From NCBI GenBank assembly GCA_025450475.1, contig JANWHJ010000028.1, positions 1 to 28,744 of the forward strand: a stretch of DNA of 28,744 nucleotides, given 5' to 3'. Source of the DNA: Nitrososphaera sp. Lineage in GTDB: Archaea; Thermoproteota; Nitrososphaeria; Nitrososphaerales; Nitrososphaeraceae. Below the pieces are notes generated by a model, which saw nothing but the letters and a program-made list of their open reading frames with translations, was not told the origin of the DNA and did not search any database. This document shows, in pieces, positions 1-8,484 of the stretch; the stretch's first letter is position 1, and each line of letters starts with the position of its first letter. The translations under genes were made by a program, and so were the position numbers.

Positions 1-1999
1 ATTCGCTGTTCTGCTTGAAATAGACATGCAGGTTGTGAAGCGTGCTCAGGATCTGATACGGTCTAGTCTTCATCTCGTCGAGACTAAAGTTCAGAGACTC
101 GATGGGTGATGACTTCCACATGAAATACAGTCGAATTAGATCGACAGGGTTGTCAGACAATAGAGCTCGCGCTTCAAGCACATTGCCGAGGCTCTTACTC
201 ATCTTGTTACCCTTTTCGTCAAGTACGTGACCCTGAAAGAGGAACGATTGGAACGGTGCAACGCCTGCCTGGTTCATGATCACGTTTTCCATAAGGAGTG
301 TGTAAGCCCAACCCCGTGTCTGGTCTATGCCTTCTGTCAGGAAAGTCGCAGGTATCAGTTCTCTGTACTCTTGATCTGTTAACGATGCGTATGGAGCCGC
401 TCCGCTGTTGTGCCACGTGTCAAGGACGAACTGTTCGCGCTGCATCGTATCGCCGCACTTTTCGCACTTTATCTTGATCTGGTCGATCCAGGGCCTGTGG
501 AGCTCAAAGTCCGGTCCATCTGGGAGCTCGATTGCCTTATTCACGATCTCGGCCCTTGAGAACAACGCATCCTTATGGCCGCACTTGCTGCATGACCACA
601 CAGGGAGCGGGGTCCCCCACACTCGCTCGCGAGAAACGCACCAGGGATGTTGCTCTCTGATTATTTCTACAAATCGGTTCTTTGGTGGCTCGAAAAAGTA
701 TTCCACCTTTTGCGCGGCTTCCAGCGGTTTGTCGCCCAGTTCTTGAATGATATAAAAATATTCACGCCGGGCGAGCCACACCACTTTGTGGTGGGATCGC
801 CAGCACGTTGGGTATTGGTGCTTGATCTTTCCCAGCTTGATAGCCGCGCCTGCTTCCTTCATCGCCTGCGTGACTCTCATGTCGGCGTCCCGGACAAAAA
901 GATCTTTGAACGCGCCTGCTTTTTCAGTAAAAACCACTCTGTCGTCAATCGGCACGAAAATCGGAACTTTCCTCTTTTCTGCGATCTCAAAATCCTCTTC
1001 GCCGTTTGCAGGTGAAAGGTGGACGAGGCCACTGCCCGTCGCAATGTCGACGAAATCTTCGGCGACTACAAAGTGGATCGAGCCTGTCTTTACCAGCTCT
1101 GCAAGGCCTGGTATCATGTGGAGCAGCGGGTGGACATAATGCTTGCCGTCAAGCTCGCTCCCCTTGACCGTCTTTTCGACTACGTAGTCTTCGACCCGCA
1201 GCTCTTTCATCAGCTCCTGCATTCTGTCTGCACCGATTATCCATCTTTCATTATTTGTGCGGACATAGTTGTAGTCGGCCTTTGGATTTACACCCACCAT
1301 TTCATCCGTGACAATCGTAAATGGCATAGTGGTCCACACGAGCAGATACGCGTCTTCCTCCGTCAATTTCACCTTGTAGAAGAATGATGGGTCTTCGACG
1401 GTTTCGTAGCCCTGGTTAACTTCGGCGTTTGAAAGCGACGTCTGACACGATGGGCAGTAGGCGACCACCCTGAACCACTCTTTCAAAACTCCGCTTTCCC
1501 ACGCCTTTTTCATGTACTGCCACTCGCGCTCGATGTACGAGTCGCGAAAGGTCCAGTATGCTTTTTCATAATTAAACGACATACCGAGCAGTTTGTCTGC
1601 CGCGACCCACTTTTCGTTGTAGGAGTGGATTATCTTTTTGCAGGTTTCGACTATTTTTTCGATACCCACCTTGCTGAGATTCTCGGCCTTGCTGCCGGTA
1701 AGCCCAAGTTCTTTTTCTGCCTGTAGCTCGACCGGCAGGCCCTGAGTGTCCCAACCTGCGCGAAAGATCACTTTCTTTTTTCGCAGAGTATTGAAACGAT
1801 ACCATAAATCCTTGATTATCCTGCCACGGAGGTGGCCCGCGTGAGGCTCGCCGTTCATGGTGGGCGGCCCTTCTACGTAGCCTACCAGCTCTTTGCCGGC
1901 GAGCTCGTTTTCGAGATGAGCTTTCAAATCAAGATTTTCGAGATAGCTGCGAACCTCGTTTTCGATCGCCTTGGCGTCGAATTTTGTATTAAACTCCAT
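1..1999 (-). CDS. ileS: Isoleucyl-tRNA synthetase, C-terminus cut by window edge
   Basis: Cytoplasmic class I aminoacyl-tRNA synthetase that charges tRNA-Ile. About 666 codons are visible; the family is near 1,000-1,100 residues, so the anticodon-binding end lies beyond base 1. The ATG at 1999 starts MEFNTKFDAK. The HIGH motif reads HAGH (residues 53-56) after PPTMNGEP. A CPSC zinc pair and WTTMPFT precede the editing insert. EGIDQTRGWAYTLL and KMSKS (residues 599-603, bases about 191-205) complete the catalytic core. The family motif usually written GWDTHGLPVE reads GWDTQGLPVE here, and the segment usually like DVWFDSG reads DTWHNSG. IleRS is preferred over ValRS or LeuRS because of EGIDQTRGW and the CWRSHH segment. 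A weak TATA-like stretch (CATAAACG on the minus strand, near 2032) could be its promoter. Confidence 0.9.
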   Translation of the reverse strand, partial: MEFNTKFDAKAIENEVRSYLENLDLKAHLENELAGKELVGYVEGPPTMNGEPHAGHLRGRIIKDLWYRFNTLRKKKVIFRAGWDTQGLPVELQAEKELGLTGSKAENLSKVGIEKIVETCKKIIHSYNEKWVAADKLLGMSFNYEKAYWTFRDSYIEREWQYMKKAWESGVLKEWFRVVAYCPSCQTSLSNAEVNQGYETVEDPSFFYKVKLTEEDAYLLVWTTMPFTIVTDEMVGVNPKADYNYVRTNNERWIIGADRMQELMKELRVEDYVVEKTVKGSELDGKHYVHPLLHMIPGLAELVKTGSIHFVVAEDFVDIATGSGLVHLSPANGEEDFEIAEKRKVPIFVPIDDRVVFTEKAGAFKDLFVRDADMRVTQAMKEAGAAIKLGKIKHQYPTCWRSHHKVVWLARREYFYIIQELGDKPLEAAQKVEYFFEPPKNRFVEIIREQHPWCVSRERVWGTPLPVWSCSKCGHKDALFSRAEIVNKAIELPDGPDFELHRPWIDQIKIKCEKCGDTMQREQFVLDTWHNSGAAPYASLTDQEYRELIPATFLTEGIDQTRGWAYTLLMENVIMNQAGVAPFQSFLFQGHVLDEKGNKMSKSLGNVLEARALLSDNPVDLIRLYFMWKSSPIESLNFSLDEMKTRPYQILSTLHNLHVYFKQNSE

Positions 2000-2425
2000 C
2001 TATGCGAATGTCGATAGCGCGACCTGCGTTTATGTTTTTGGTCAACTCTGAGGTCAAGGAAAGGTATGGTGAGCTAACTAGCCCCTTTGACTTTACCCAA
2101 GATTCCATTGCAATAGGTGAAGGTGTCCACATTGATGGCATGTTGGTTAGGTCTAACCTGTTTGCCGTATGCCGAAGAGAAGTAAGAAGAAACAATCGCA
2201 AAAATTGTTGATGCAGAGCAATCTAACTCCAAAGAAGAGACTAGAAATTCTTAGTATAGGCCAAGGAGCCAAAATAGGACAAATAGTGTGCAATATTGCG
2301 ATGTCAGGAACGTGTCATCGCTTGCGAGGTTGGAGCTCAATGCTACTTGATTTCATACTCTAAAGTATCGAGCCAAAGCCAAAATAGATGATCGCGTGTG
2401 TTAGCTAGGTACGGAATGGTCTAAA
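2000..2425. other. Poorly explained intergenic stretch
   Basis: This 426-bp stretch separates ileS from the receiver gene. It should contain the ileS promoter (near 2032, minus) and the promoter of the receiver gene near its right end. Apart from two weak short ORFs I see no tRNA, repeat or palindrome in it. Confidence 0.5.
2002..2211 (+). CDS. Hypothetical 69-aa ORF, doubtful
   Basis: Not recognised. The translation has ordinary protein-like composition in its middle (SEVKERYGELTSPFDFTQ, then IAIGEGVHIDGMLVR), unlike the Ser/Thr-rich translation of the opposite strand. No TATA box sits at a good distance, and the reading frame would overlap the ileS promoter. It could be a small lineage-specific gene, a remnant, or chance. 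A second plus-strand ORF at 2169-2363, with a lysine-rich start MPKRSKKKQSQK, overlaps its end and is no better supported. Confidence 0.22.
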   Translation: MRMSIARPAFMFLVNSEVKERYGELTSPFDFTQDSIAIGEGVHIDGMLVRSNLFAVCRREVRRNNRKNC

Positions 2426-2818
2426 GTGAAAACTCTGAAAATCCTAGTTTCCGAGGATGAAAAGAGCACGAGCGAAACTTACTTTATGTTCTTGCAATCG
2501 GAAGGCCACGATGTGGTGGTTACGTCAGATGGCCAAGAATGCATAGAAATGTACAAGAAAGAAATTGCTAAAGATTCCCTGAACAGGTTCGACATAGTTT
2601 TGCTCGACTACATGATTCCAAAGAAAAATGGAGGAGATGTGGCTAGGGAGATTCTAGCAATGAACCCGAATCAGAAAATATTGATTGCGACCGCGTACTT
2701 GACCGAAGTCGTGAATCAGAGCGGTCTAAAGTTTGACGAGAAAAATCTCCGGATAATTTTCAAGCCATTCCCATTTGAACAGATGATGCAGGTCATGAAT
2801 GAAATGGTATCAGTTTAG
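2426..2818 (+). CDS. Stand-alone receiver (CheY-like) response regulator
   Basis: A 130-residue single-domain receiver with no DNA-binding output domain. The acidic pocket is in LVSEDEKSTSE, the phosphoacceptor Asp is in IVLLDYMIPKKNGG, the conserved Thr is in ILIATAY, and the conserved Lys is in IIFKPFPF, so all key receiver residues are present. The start is GTG at 2426; no ATG lies near the domain boundary. It should be phosphorylated by a histidine kinase that is not in this window. The next gene on the same strand, 77 bp downstream, is a MEDS-type sensor, so the two probably act in one signalling path. The output partner cannot be told from sequence. Confidence 0.88.
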   Translation: MKTLKILVSEDEKSTSETYFMFLQSEGHDVVVTSDGQECIEMYKKEIAKDSLNRFDIVLLDYMIPKKNGGDVAREILAMNPNQKILIATAYLTEVVNQSGLKFDEKNLRIIFKPFPFEQMMQVMNEMVSV

Positions 2819-2895
2819 ATCAGTCAGTATCTTGCAGAGCGATAACCATCATTAAGAAAGTTATTATCCGATGGCTTCCTCCAGGTAATAGACCA

Positions 2896-3429
2896 ATGTC
2901 GAGGTCTGAGCATGTAAAAATAGGAAACCACATTATTGCCATCTACCAAGATGTCAAGTCCGGGCTTGACGAAGCTTTTACTTTCTTGAAAAAGGGACTT
3001 GATCAAGGGGAGGTTGTAATGCTGATCACCGACGCTTTGACGAAGGATGAAACTATTGACCGCATGCATGACGAATGGAACGTTGATGCAAGAAAACTTG
3101 AAGAAGCATCAGATATCATTGTCAAAACAGCTAGGGAGTGGTATTTTCCTGAAGGTCCACCAGAAACAAAGAGAATATTAGCGATGTGGGAGGCTGTCGT
3201 GGGTCTTGCAGTCCTCAGAAGAAAGAAGGGGCTAAGAGTCTTTGCTGATGAATCACTATTTTTCAAAAAAGGATTCGGAAAGAACCTTGTTGATTATGAA
3301 TGTGTTCTTCAGCCTAAATTTGATCTTTCGCTTACCGCAATATGTGCATATACAATCGAAGATATCAGTAGCTTTTCGGCAGAAACAATAGACAGACTTC
3401 AAGAACATCATTGCCAGACTTGGGCGTAA
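2896..3429 (+). CDS. MEDS-domain sensory protein
   Basis: A 177-residue cytoplasmic protein resembling the MEDS (DcmR-type sensory) domain. The N-terminal pattern GNHIIAIYQDVKSGLDEAF, then FLKKGLDQGEVVMLITD (about residues 10-46), matches the family's His/Tyr strand, helix and glycine turn. RVFADESLFFKKG and the closing CAYTIEDISSF are also typical. It covers only the sensory domain, with no kinase or HTH. Family members sense small molecules or partner with receiver proteins; the ligand here is unknown. It follows the receiver gene on the same strand with a 77-bp gap. ATG at 2896 gives a start just before the domain. Confidence 0.75.
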   Translation: MSRSEHVKIGNHIIAIYQDVKSGLDEAFTFLKKGLDQGEVVMLITDALTKDETIDRMHDEWNVDARKLEEASDIIVKTAREWYFPEGPPETKRILAMWEAVVGLAVLRRKKGLRVFADESLFFKKGFGKNLVDYECVLQPKFDLSLTAICAYTIEDISSFSAETIDRLQEHHCQTWA

Positions 3430-3549
3430 ATTTGGCATCCTGATTCTTGCAAGGGAAAGATGTCATACCGTCTGGTATTAGTATTGGAACTCGAGTTTCG
3501 GCCATTAATGTACATCTGGGAATAGTGGCCAGTCGAATTTGAATTCGAA

Positions 3550-5643
3550 CTAAAGTGCCAGTAAAGCGATAAACACAGGCACGAAAACTATTGCCACTGT
3601 GTTGAGCAGCTTGATCACCGTGTTTAGCGCGGGTCCGGCCGTGTCTTTGTACGGGTCGCCTATAAGGTCGCCGACAACCGCGACCGCGTGAGCCTCTGTC
3701 TTTTTCTTCCCCTGCATCTCGATGAGCTTTTTCGCATTATCCCATGCGCCACCGCTGTTTGCTAGGTGGTATGCAAGGAAGAGGCCGCTGACAACTGCGC
3801 CCATGAGCACGCCCGCAACTGCAGTCGGACCAAGGAGCACGCCTATCACGATCGGTGCAGCTACTGTAACAAGTGCCGGCTTCCAGAGCTCCCGGAGGCT
3901 TGCTGTCGTCGCAATGTCTACGCACCTTGCATAGTCCGGTGTGCTCTTGCCTTCCAGAATACCGGGAATTTCTTTGAACTGTCGCCTCACTTCATCGACC
4001 ATCTTTGTCGCGGACCTGCTTACGCCGGCGATTAAGAGGCTCGTCACAAAGAACGGTATAAGACCACCGACTAGGAGCCCGATCACGAGCCCCACATCTG
4101 ACAGCGAATACTCAAACGTCATCGCCGGGAATATCTTGTTTGCCTCATGCTGGAAAGCCTGAATCATGGCAAGCGCCGCAAGGCCCGCGCTGGCAATCGC
4201 AAATCCCTTTGTGATTGCTTTTGTAGTATTGCCTACTGCGTCGATCTTGTCTGTTATCGTGCGGTTCTCGTCACCCATTCCCGTCATCTCGACGATACCG
4301 CCGGCGTTATCGCTGATAGGACCGAATGCGTCTATGCAGAGTACTATGCCTGCAAGACTGAGCATGGCCATCGCGGCCATCGCGGTACCATAGATTCCCA
4401 TTAGTGGATCCTGTGTAACGGTAAAAGTGATACCGTACGAGACTCCTAGCACCACAACTATCGCGAGCATGAACGGACCGGTGGACTTCATCCCCCAGAT
4501 AATTCCGGTCAGTGTGTTGGATGCATAGCCCCACTTGGTCGAATCTGCAATTTCTTTCACCGGCTTGTACTTGTAGTTAGTGTAATAATCAGTGATCCTT
4601 TGAATCACGGGCACAAGGATCACTCCTACGACCGTGGTCGCAAAGAGCGCGTAAGACAGCGTATTGTAGCCTAGGAAAGCAGTGGTGAAGAAAAAGTTGA
4701 GCGCAATCGCTATCGCGGCGCTTATCATGAACGCAATGTCGAGCGGCTTCATTGGGTCAGAAATTTTTCTAGACGTTATGGTCAGAGCGCCGACTATAGA
4801 CGCTATGAGCCCCCCCGCGCCGATGAGCATTGGGTACAATATCAGCGGGCTGACTGCGATGCCGGAGAACGGGAGTGTCTTTGGTAGAAAGCTGTCGCCT
4901 CCTATCGCCTGCAATGACGATGGGACGATTAGTGCGCCTAGAAGCATTGCTGCTAATACCGTCACAATGTACGATTCGTAGACGTCAGAGCCCATGCCCG
5001 CTGCGTCGCCTACGTTGTCACCTACGTTATCTGCGATGGTTGCAGGATTCCTCGGGTCGTCTTCGGGTATACCCGCCTCAACTTTGCCCACCAGGTCCGC
5101 GCCAAGGTCAGCGGCCTTTGTGAATATCCCACCCCCGGCCCTAATGAACAATGCGATGAGGCTTGCCCCTATTCCTACCCCAGCTATCATGAGGGGGTCT
5201 GGAAAAACGAAATACAGAACTGTGATTACAATTAGTGCCATCGCCGGCACCGTTAGCCCGACAGTGGCTCCGCCCCGGAACGCGAGGGCAAACGCCGGCC
5301 CCAATCCTTTGGATGTTGCCTGGGCCGCCCTTACCGCGGCCTTGACAGTGATCTTTAGCGAAATGAGACCCGCAAGGCCGGATAGGGCCGCCCCCACCGC
5401 GAAAGCAACGCCATTTGAAAAACCCGAAGCAAGAGCGATGACAACCGCGAGTACGACTGCTACAGGTATTACTATCCTGAACTCTCGCCGCAAGAAAGCC
5501 TGAGAGCCCTGCTTTACAGCGGCAGAAATCTTCATCATCTGCTCGGTTCCGCTGTGCTGCCTGCCAACCCAAACTGCGAGACCAGCAGCGACTCCCATCG
5601 ATGTTATAGCCGCACCAATGGGAAGAATGTCTTCAAATGCCAT
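3550..5643 (-). CDS. hppA: Membrane-bound proton-pumping pyrophosphatase, K+-independent type
   Basis: A polytopic membrane enzyme of 697 residues, normal for the family, that couples hydrolysis of pyrophosphate to ion export. The substrate-binding signature is intact: DLVGKVEAGIPEDDPRNPA followed by IADNVGDNVGDAAGMGSD (about residues 180-225), plus the late DNAGGIVEM and DAVGNTTKAITKG motifs. In GNTTKAITKG the residue pair that separates subclasses is Lys and Thr, as in K+-independent H+-pumping members; K+-dependent members have Ala there. The ATG at 5643 is 28-37 bp downstream of a clear TATA box (5671-5680). Nothing else is obviously in the same operon. It recycles PPi from biosynthesis and aminoacylation as ion-motive force. 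Confidence 0.95.
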   Translation of the reverse strand: MAFEDILPIGAAITSMGVAAGLAVWVGRQHSGTEQMMKISAAVKQGSQAFLRREFRIVIPVAVVLAVVIALASGFSNGVAFAVGAALSGLAGLISLKITVKAAVRAAQATSKGLGPAFALAFRGGATVGLTVPAMALIVITVLYFVFPDPLMIAGVGIGASLIALFIRAGGGIFTKAADLGADLVGKVEAGIPEDDPRNPATIADNVGDNVGDAAGMGSDVYESYIVTVLAAMLLGALIVPSSLQAIGGDSFLPKTLPFSGIAVSPLILYPMLIGAGGLIASIVGALTITSRKISDPMKPLDIAFMISAAIAIALNFFFTTAFLGYNTLSYALFATTVVGVILVPVIQRITDYYTNYKYKPVKEIADSTKWGYASNTLTGIIWGMKSTGPFMLAIVVVLGVSYGITFTVTQDPLMGIYGTAMAAMAMLSLAGIVLCIDAFGPISDNAGGIVEMTGMGDENRTITDKIDAVGNTTKAITKGFAIASAGLAALAMIQAFQHEANKIFPAMTFEYSLSDVGLVIGLLVGGLIPFFVTSLLIAGVSRSATKMVDEVRRQFKEIPGILEGKSTPDYARCVDIATTASLRELWKPALVTVAAPIVIGVLLGPTAVAGVLMGAVVSGLFLAYHLANSGGAWDNAKKLIEMQGKKKTEAHAVAVVGDLIGDPYKDTAGPALNTVIKLLNTVAIVFVPVFIALLAL

Positions 5644-5670
5644 ATAACGAAAAATCGTGCCTTAGACTAG

Positions 5671-5680
5671 ATATATAAAT
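5671..5680 (-). promoter_or_regulatory. TATA box of hppA
   Basis: ATTTATATAT on the minus strand, centred about 33 bp upstream of the hppA ATG. It implies a very short leader or none. Confidence 0.65.
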
Positions 5681-5752
5681 TATGGGATAACAACTATGTG
5701 AGAATTCGGCCATATCGCGTCTCAAGCGGAGAACTTGACGAGGCTCGAGATT

Positions 5753-6982
5753 CTAAAGTGCTTTGAATTGGTCGCTCCACCGCATGTAGGCCCTTATCAT
5801 GTCAATGCTGACTGAAGGCTTTCTTATCTTCAGAATTTCTTTAAAGTCAGGCATATTGATCGCCCGCGGATTAGTGCCGGCTTCCATCGCTTTACCGCTT
5901 TCAAACAATTCGTTTACCACGCGGAGCTGGACCGACTGGCAGATGTCCTTAATGTCGCTTGCGCTGTAGCCTTCGCTCACCTTTGCAAGCTCGTCCACTC
6001 TGAGCAGGCCTTCAACGTTCAGCGGCGACGTGTACTGGGTGAAGAGGTTTGTTCTTGACGCGGTGTCCGGCAATGTTACGTAAATGCGCTTTTGGAACCT
6101 GCGCAGGAACCCTGCTTCGAGGCTCCATGGCTTGTTGGTGGCGCCAATAATGTACAGCTGCGACTCTTTGCTCTTGCCATTGATGCCGTCCATTTCCGTC
6201 AAGAACTGGTTCTTGACCCGCACTTCGCCCCCGACTTCGCTGTTGCGTGTACCTAGGAGCGAATCTATTTCGTCGATGAACAAAAGAACCGGTACGCCTT
6301 CGCTTTCGTTCAGTGTGCGCGCCATCTTGAATAATTTTGAAATGTTCTTTTCAGCCTCGCCGAGCCACTTGCTCATCATCGAAGCGGCGTCTACGTTGAT
6401 GAAATATCCGTCGATTTCAGCTGCTGCAGCTGCAGCGAGCAGTGTCTTGCCGCATCCTGGCGGTCCATAGAGCAGTATCCCGCGGGGCCAACCAAGCGGG
6501 AAGAGATCTGCCCTCTTCATCGGGTAAACAATAGACTCTCGAATCGCCCTCTTTGCATCTTCGAGCCCAATTACTTCGTTCCAGCTCACGTTGGGCTTTT
6601 CCTTCATCACCAAGTCATCGAAGTCGGCCTTGAGCGTTTCAACGCTAGTTGACTTGCTGCTTGACGATGCTGGCTTAGTTCCGTGCCCATTTGAAGGCTC
6701 TTGCTTGCTGTTGTCTATCTTGTTGAGAGACGATCGTTCTTCCTCTTCCAGCCCATGAGACATCTGTAGAGCTTTGATCCTGTTCTGGTACGCGCTTGCC
6801 CTTTCCATGTAGACCTTGTTTAGCTTGTAATCCGGGTAAATTTGGACCAGCTTTACCAGCGCCTCAATCGCGCGCTGGTACGATTGAATCGCCATTCCGC
6901 GTGACCCCTGGGAATCCAGCCTGATTGCCTCGGCTGCGTACTTGCTAGCGCTATTTTCCAGTTCCTGTGGTGCGAGACTCAT
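5753..6982 (-). CDS. cdvC: CdvC / Vps4-like AAA ATPase with MIT domain
   Basis: ATPase that disassembles ESCRT-III (CdvB) polymers during archaeal cell division. 409 residues. The N-terminal MIT three-helix domain spans about residues 5-75 and is followed by a Ser/Lys-rich linker (about 80-120). The AAA core has Walker A GPPGCGKT (173-180), Walker B LLFIDEID (233-240), the MSKWLGEAE pore-loop region and arginine-finger segment FLRRFQKR. The C-terminal helix region RAYMRWSDQFKAL is Vps4-like. It sits 85 bp downstream of a CdvB paralogue on the same strand, with cdvB further upstream. Its leader carries two overlapping inverted repeats (6995-7028). Start ATG at 6982. Confidence 0.94.
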   Translation of the reverse strand: MSLAPQELENSASKYAAEAIRLDSQGSRGMAIQSYQRAIEALVKLVQIYPDYKLNKVYMERASAYQNRIKALQMSHGLEEEERSSLNKIDNSKQEPSNGHGTKPASSSSKSTSVETLKADFDDLVMKEKPNVSWNEVIGLEDAKRAIRESIVYPMKRADLFPLGWPRGILLYGPPGCGKTLLAAAAAAEIDGYFINVDAASMMSKWLGEAEKNISKLFKMARTLNESEGVPVLLFIDEIDSLLGTRNSEVGGEVRVKNQFLTEMDGINGKSKESQLYIIGATNKPWSLEAGFLRRFQKRIYVTLPDTASRTNLFTQYTSPLNVEGLLRVDELAKVSEGYSASDIKDICQSVQLRVVNELFESGKAMEAGTNPRAINMPDFKEILKIRKPSVSIDMIRAYMRWSDQFKAL

Positions 6983-6994
6983 AATTACAGTTCA

Positions 6995-7028
6995 GAGCAG
7001 AATCTGCTCGGGCTTTGAATTACCCGAG
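6995..7028 (-). promoter_or_regulatory. Two overlapping inverted repeats in the cdvC leader
   Basis: GAGCAGAATCTGCTC (6995-7009) is a perfect 7-1-7 palindrome. Its end overlaps the CTCGGG arm (7007-7012) of a second inverted repeat, whose partner CCCGAG is at 7023-7028. In the cdvC-sense transcript the two stems share three bases, so they cannot form fully at the same time. The palindrome ends 13 bp before the cdvC ATG. It may be an operator, a terminator for the upstream gene, or an RNA switch; the sequence alone does not decide. Confidence 0.5.
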
Positions 7029-7067
7029 AGTAAATCTATGTTGCCCACCTGACAAAATTATTTGCAC

Positions 7068-7589
7068 CTATGCCGGCACTGGCTCCGGTTCTTCTGCCTT
7101 CTCTACCCGCGCCTGCGCGGCCTCTGCCTCAAGAGTTGAAACGTCTGCTTTCCCAGTGGCCATCGCGGCAGTGACTTCTGCAAATATTCCCGGCTCTATC
7201 AACTCCGCAGGGATCCCCGTAGACGCCCTGGATATAGCGTCGTGCATTTCTTCTAGTGCAGCTTCTGCCGCCGGTACCATCTGCTCAAGATCTTCCTTTA
7301 TTTCTTGAACAGAGGATGCTGCGCTGTTCATTATTACTGCAAACTCCTCTAAATAGCAGGCGGACTCGATCTTCTCCGACATCTCGTGCAGAATCATCTC
7401 GCCGTTTTTCACTAATTCCAACACACGGGTCAGCTCCTGGCAGCCCTCCGCCTCGCCCTTCTGGTGGAAGGCAAATTTGATCCGCGATTCAAGCCTTGAA
7501 CGCAGCATGCCCATCGCGTAGGCATTGCGCTGGAGACTGGCAAGAGCAGCGTTAGCTCTCTCCTTCATGGAAGTGTTCTTCTTGAACAA
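7068..7589 (-). CDS. ESCRT-III-like CdvB paralogue
   Basis: A helical protein of about 173 residues with the Snf7/ESCRT-III pattern: basic first helices (RLESRIKFAFHQKGEAEG), a long amphipathic helix pair (LTRVLELVKNGEMILHEMSE), then an acidic second half (IQEIKEDLEQMVPAAEAAL-like stretch) and an Ala/Glu/Pro-rich tail ending EEPEPVPA. It lacks the longer N-terminal linker of true CdvB, so it resembles the CdvB1/B2-type paralogues. The TTG at 7589 gives MFKKNTSMKER; the ATG at 7568 is an equally good start. It lies between cdvB and cdvC on the same strand. No wHTH domain is visible. Assignment to ESCRT-III is by pattern and context. Confidence 0.72.
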   Translation of the reverse strand: MFKKNTSMKERANAALASLQRNAYAMGMLRSRLESRIKFAFHQKGEAEGCQELTRVLELVKNGEMILHEMSEKIESACYLEEFAVIMNSAASSVQEIKEDLEQMVPAAEAALEEMHDAISRASTGIPAELIEPGIFAEVTAAMATGKADVSTLEAEAAQARVEKAEEPEPVPA

Positions 7590-7694
7590 GTGCTACTCCG
7601 GCGTCTATGAAAAAATGACGAAAAACCGCGCTGTCAAAAGTTGTTGGCAGTTTGCCTACGATAGCTTGTCTAGCCGGCCCAGCCATAGGCCGAG

Positions 7695-8324
7695 CTAGGC
7701 AAGTTTCTGGGGCATTGCAGGCAGGTTTGGGATCCCTGGGAAGTCATCTTTCATTTTTTGCTCTACCGCGAGTGCGGCCTCGTCTATGAGGCGCACCGCT
7801 TCTTCATTTGCAGTCTCGAAGTTGATAGTATAACCGCCGACCTGGCCAGCGTCCACCAGTATGCCGCTCAAGAGCTCTGAGATGATTCCAAGCTCGCCTT
7901 CCATTTCCGGCACGTGGGGAGTCAACAACGACCTCAGGTTCTTTACCACCGACATCGCAGGGCTTAGCACGATCACCAGATCTCCAAAGTCAGAAGCCGA
8001 GGACAGCTTTGCGACCAGCTTCTCCAACGCGACACTTGACAGGAAGACCACCCTTGACACCTGTCTTGCCTTTTCAAGGTCCGACGAGAGTACTGTAGAG
8101 TACTGCGTGTTGTTCTCCTTTACCGAAGCCACCAGCTTGTGGAAGAGCTCCTCATCCTTGGACTTCAATAGTCCATGCAGCTCCTCAAGCCGCGAAACCT
8201 GTACCTGTATCTTTTTGTGCACTGCGTCAAGTCTAGGCTTTAGCGGCCCTCCCGGTCTGGGCGGCGAAACGGCTTTAGCGTCATTACTGAGTATTGACTC
8301 GGACTTCACCCACCTTGAATTCAT
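7695..8324 (-). CDS. cdvB: CdvB, ESCRT-III division protein
   Basis: ESCRT-III-like filament protein of archaeal cytokinesis, 209 residues from ATG 8324. The start MNSRWVKSESI resembles thaumarchaeal CdvB, and a TATA box (8347-8357) lies 28 bp before it. A longer reading frame, open to 8438, would run through that promoter. Pro-rich linker PPRPGGPLKPRLD is followed by the basic helix VHKKIQVQVSRLEELHGLL and coiled helices through VIVLSPAMSVVKNL, a strong CdvB signature. The C-terminus FPGIPNLPAMPQKLA resembles a MIM2-type proline motif that would bind the CdvC MIT domain. The paralogue and cdvC follow in the same direction. Confidence 0.85.
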   Translation of the reverse strand: MNSRWVKSESILSNDAKAVSPPRPGGPLKPRLDAVHKKIQVQVSRLEELHGLLKSKDEELFHKLVASVKENNTQYSTVLSSDLEKARQVSRVVFLSSVALEKLVAKLSSASDFGDLVIVLSPAMSVVKNLRSLLTPHVPEMEGELGIISELLSGILVDAGQVGGYTINFETANEEAVRLIDEAALAVEQKMKDDFPGIPNLPAMPQKLA

Positions 8325-8346
8325 ACTGGTTTTGCTTAGAACATTT

Positions 8347-8357
8347 GAAATAATACT
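8347..8357 (-). promoter_or_regulatory. TATA box of cdvB
   Basis: AGTATTATTTC on the minus strand, centred 28 bp upstream of ATG 8324. It decides the cdvB start. Confidence 0.55.
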
Positions 8358-8408
8358 TGCCTTGTGCTGAATCATTTTGTCACTGCGGTAACAAGGGCCG
8401 GCGGTGAC

Positions 8409-8429
8409 AGCTCGACATTTTTTCGAGCT
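8409..8429. promoter_or_regulatory. 21-bp inverted repeat between cdvB and the TrmB-family gene
   Basis: AGCTCGA (8409-8415) and TCGAGCT (8423-8429) are perfect 7-bp arms around a 7-bp spacer. A weaker outer pairing of GGGCC (about 8395) with GGCCC (about 8433) extends it. It lies in the 160-bp divergent region between cdvB and the regulator, upstream of both TATA-like boxes, as expected for an operator. Confidence 0.5.
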
Positions 8430-8484
8430 TGGGCCCAATCTATTTGACCTATCGTTTTACCTTCATTTTCCATTCTGGAAGGGT

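Noticed and set aside
408..1387. Plus-strand ORFs of 110-120 residues near the left edge
   Set aside because: All are antisense to ileS, whose frame is open across the whole edge and carries HIGH and KMSKS motifs.
4147..5503. Several plus-strand ORFs of 70-170 residues inside hppA
   Set aside because: They are antisense shadows of a highly conserved membrane enzyme with high third-position GC.
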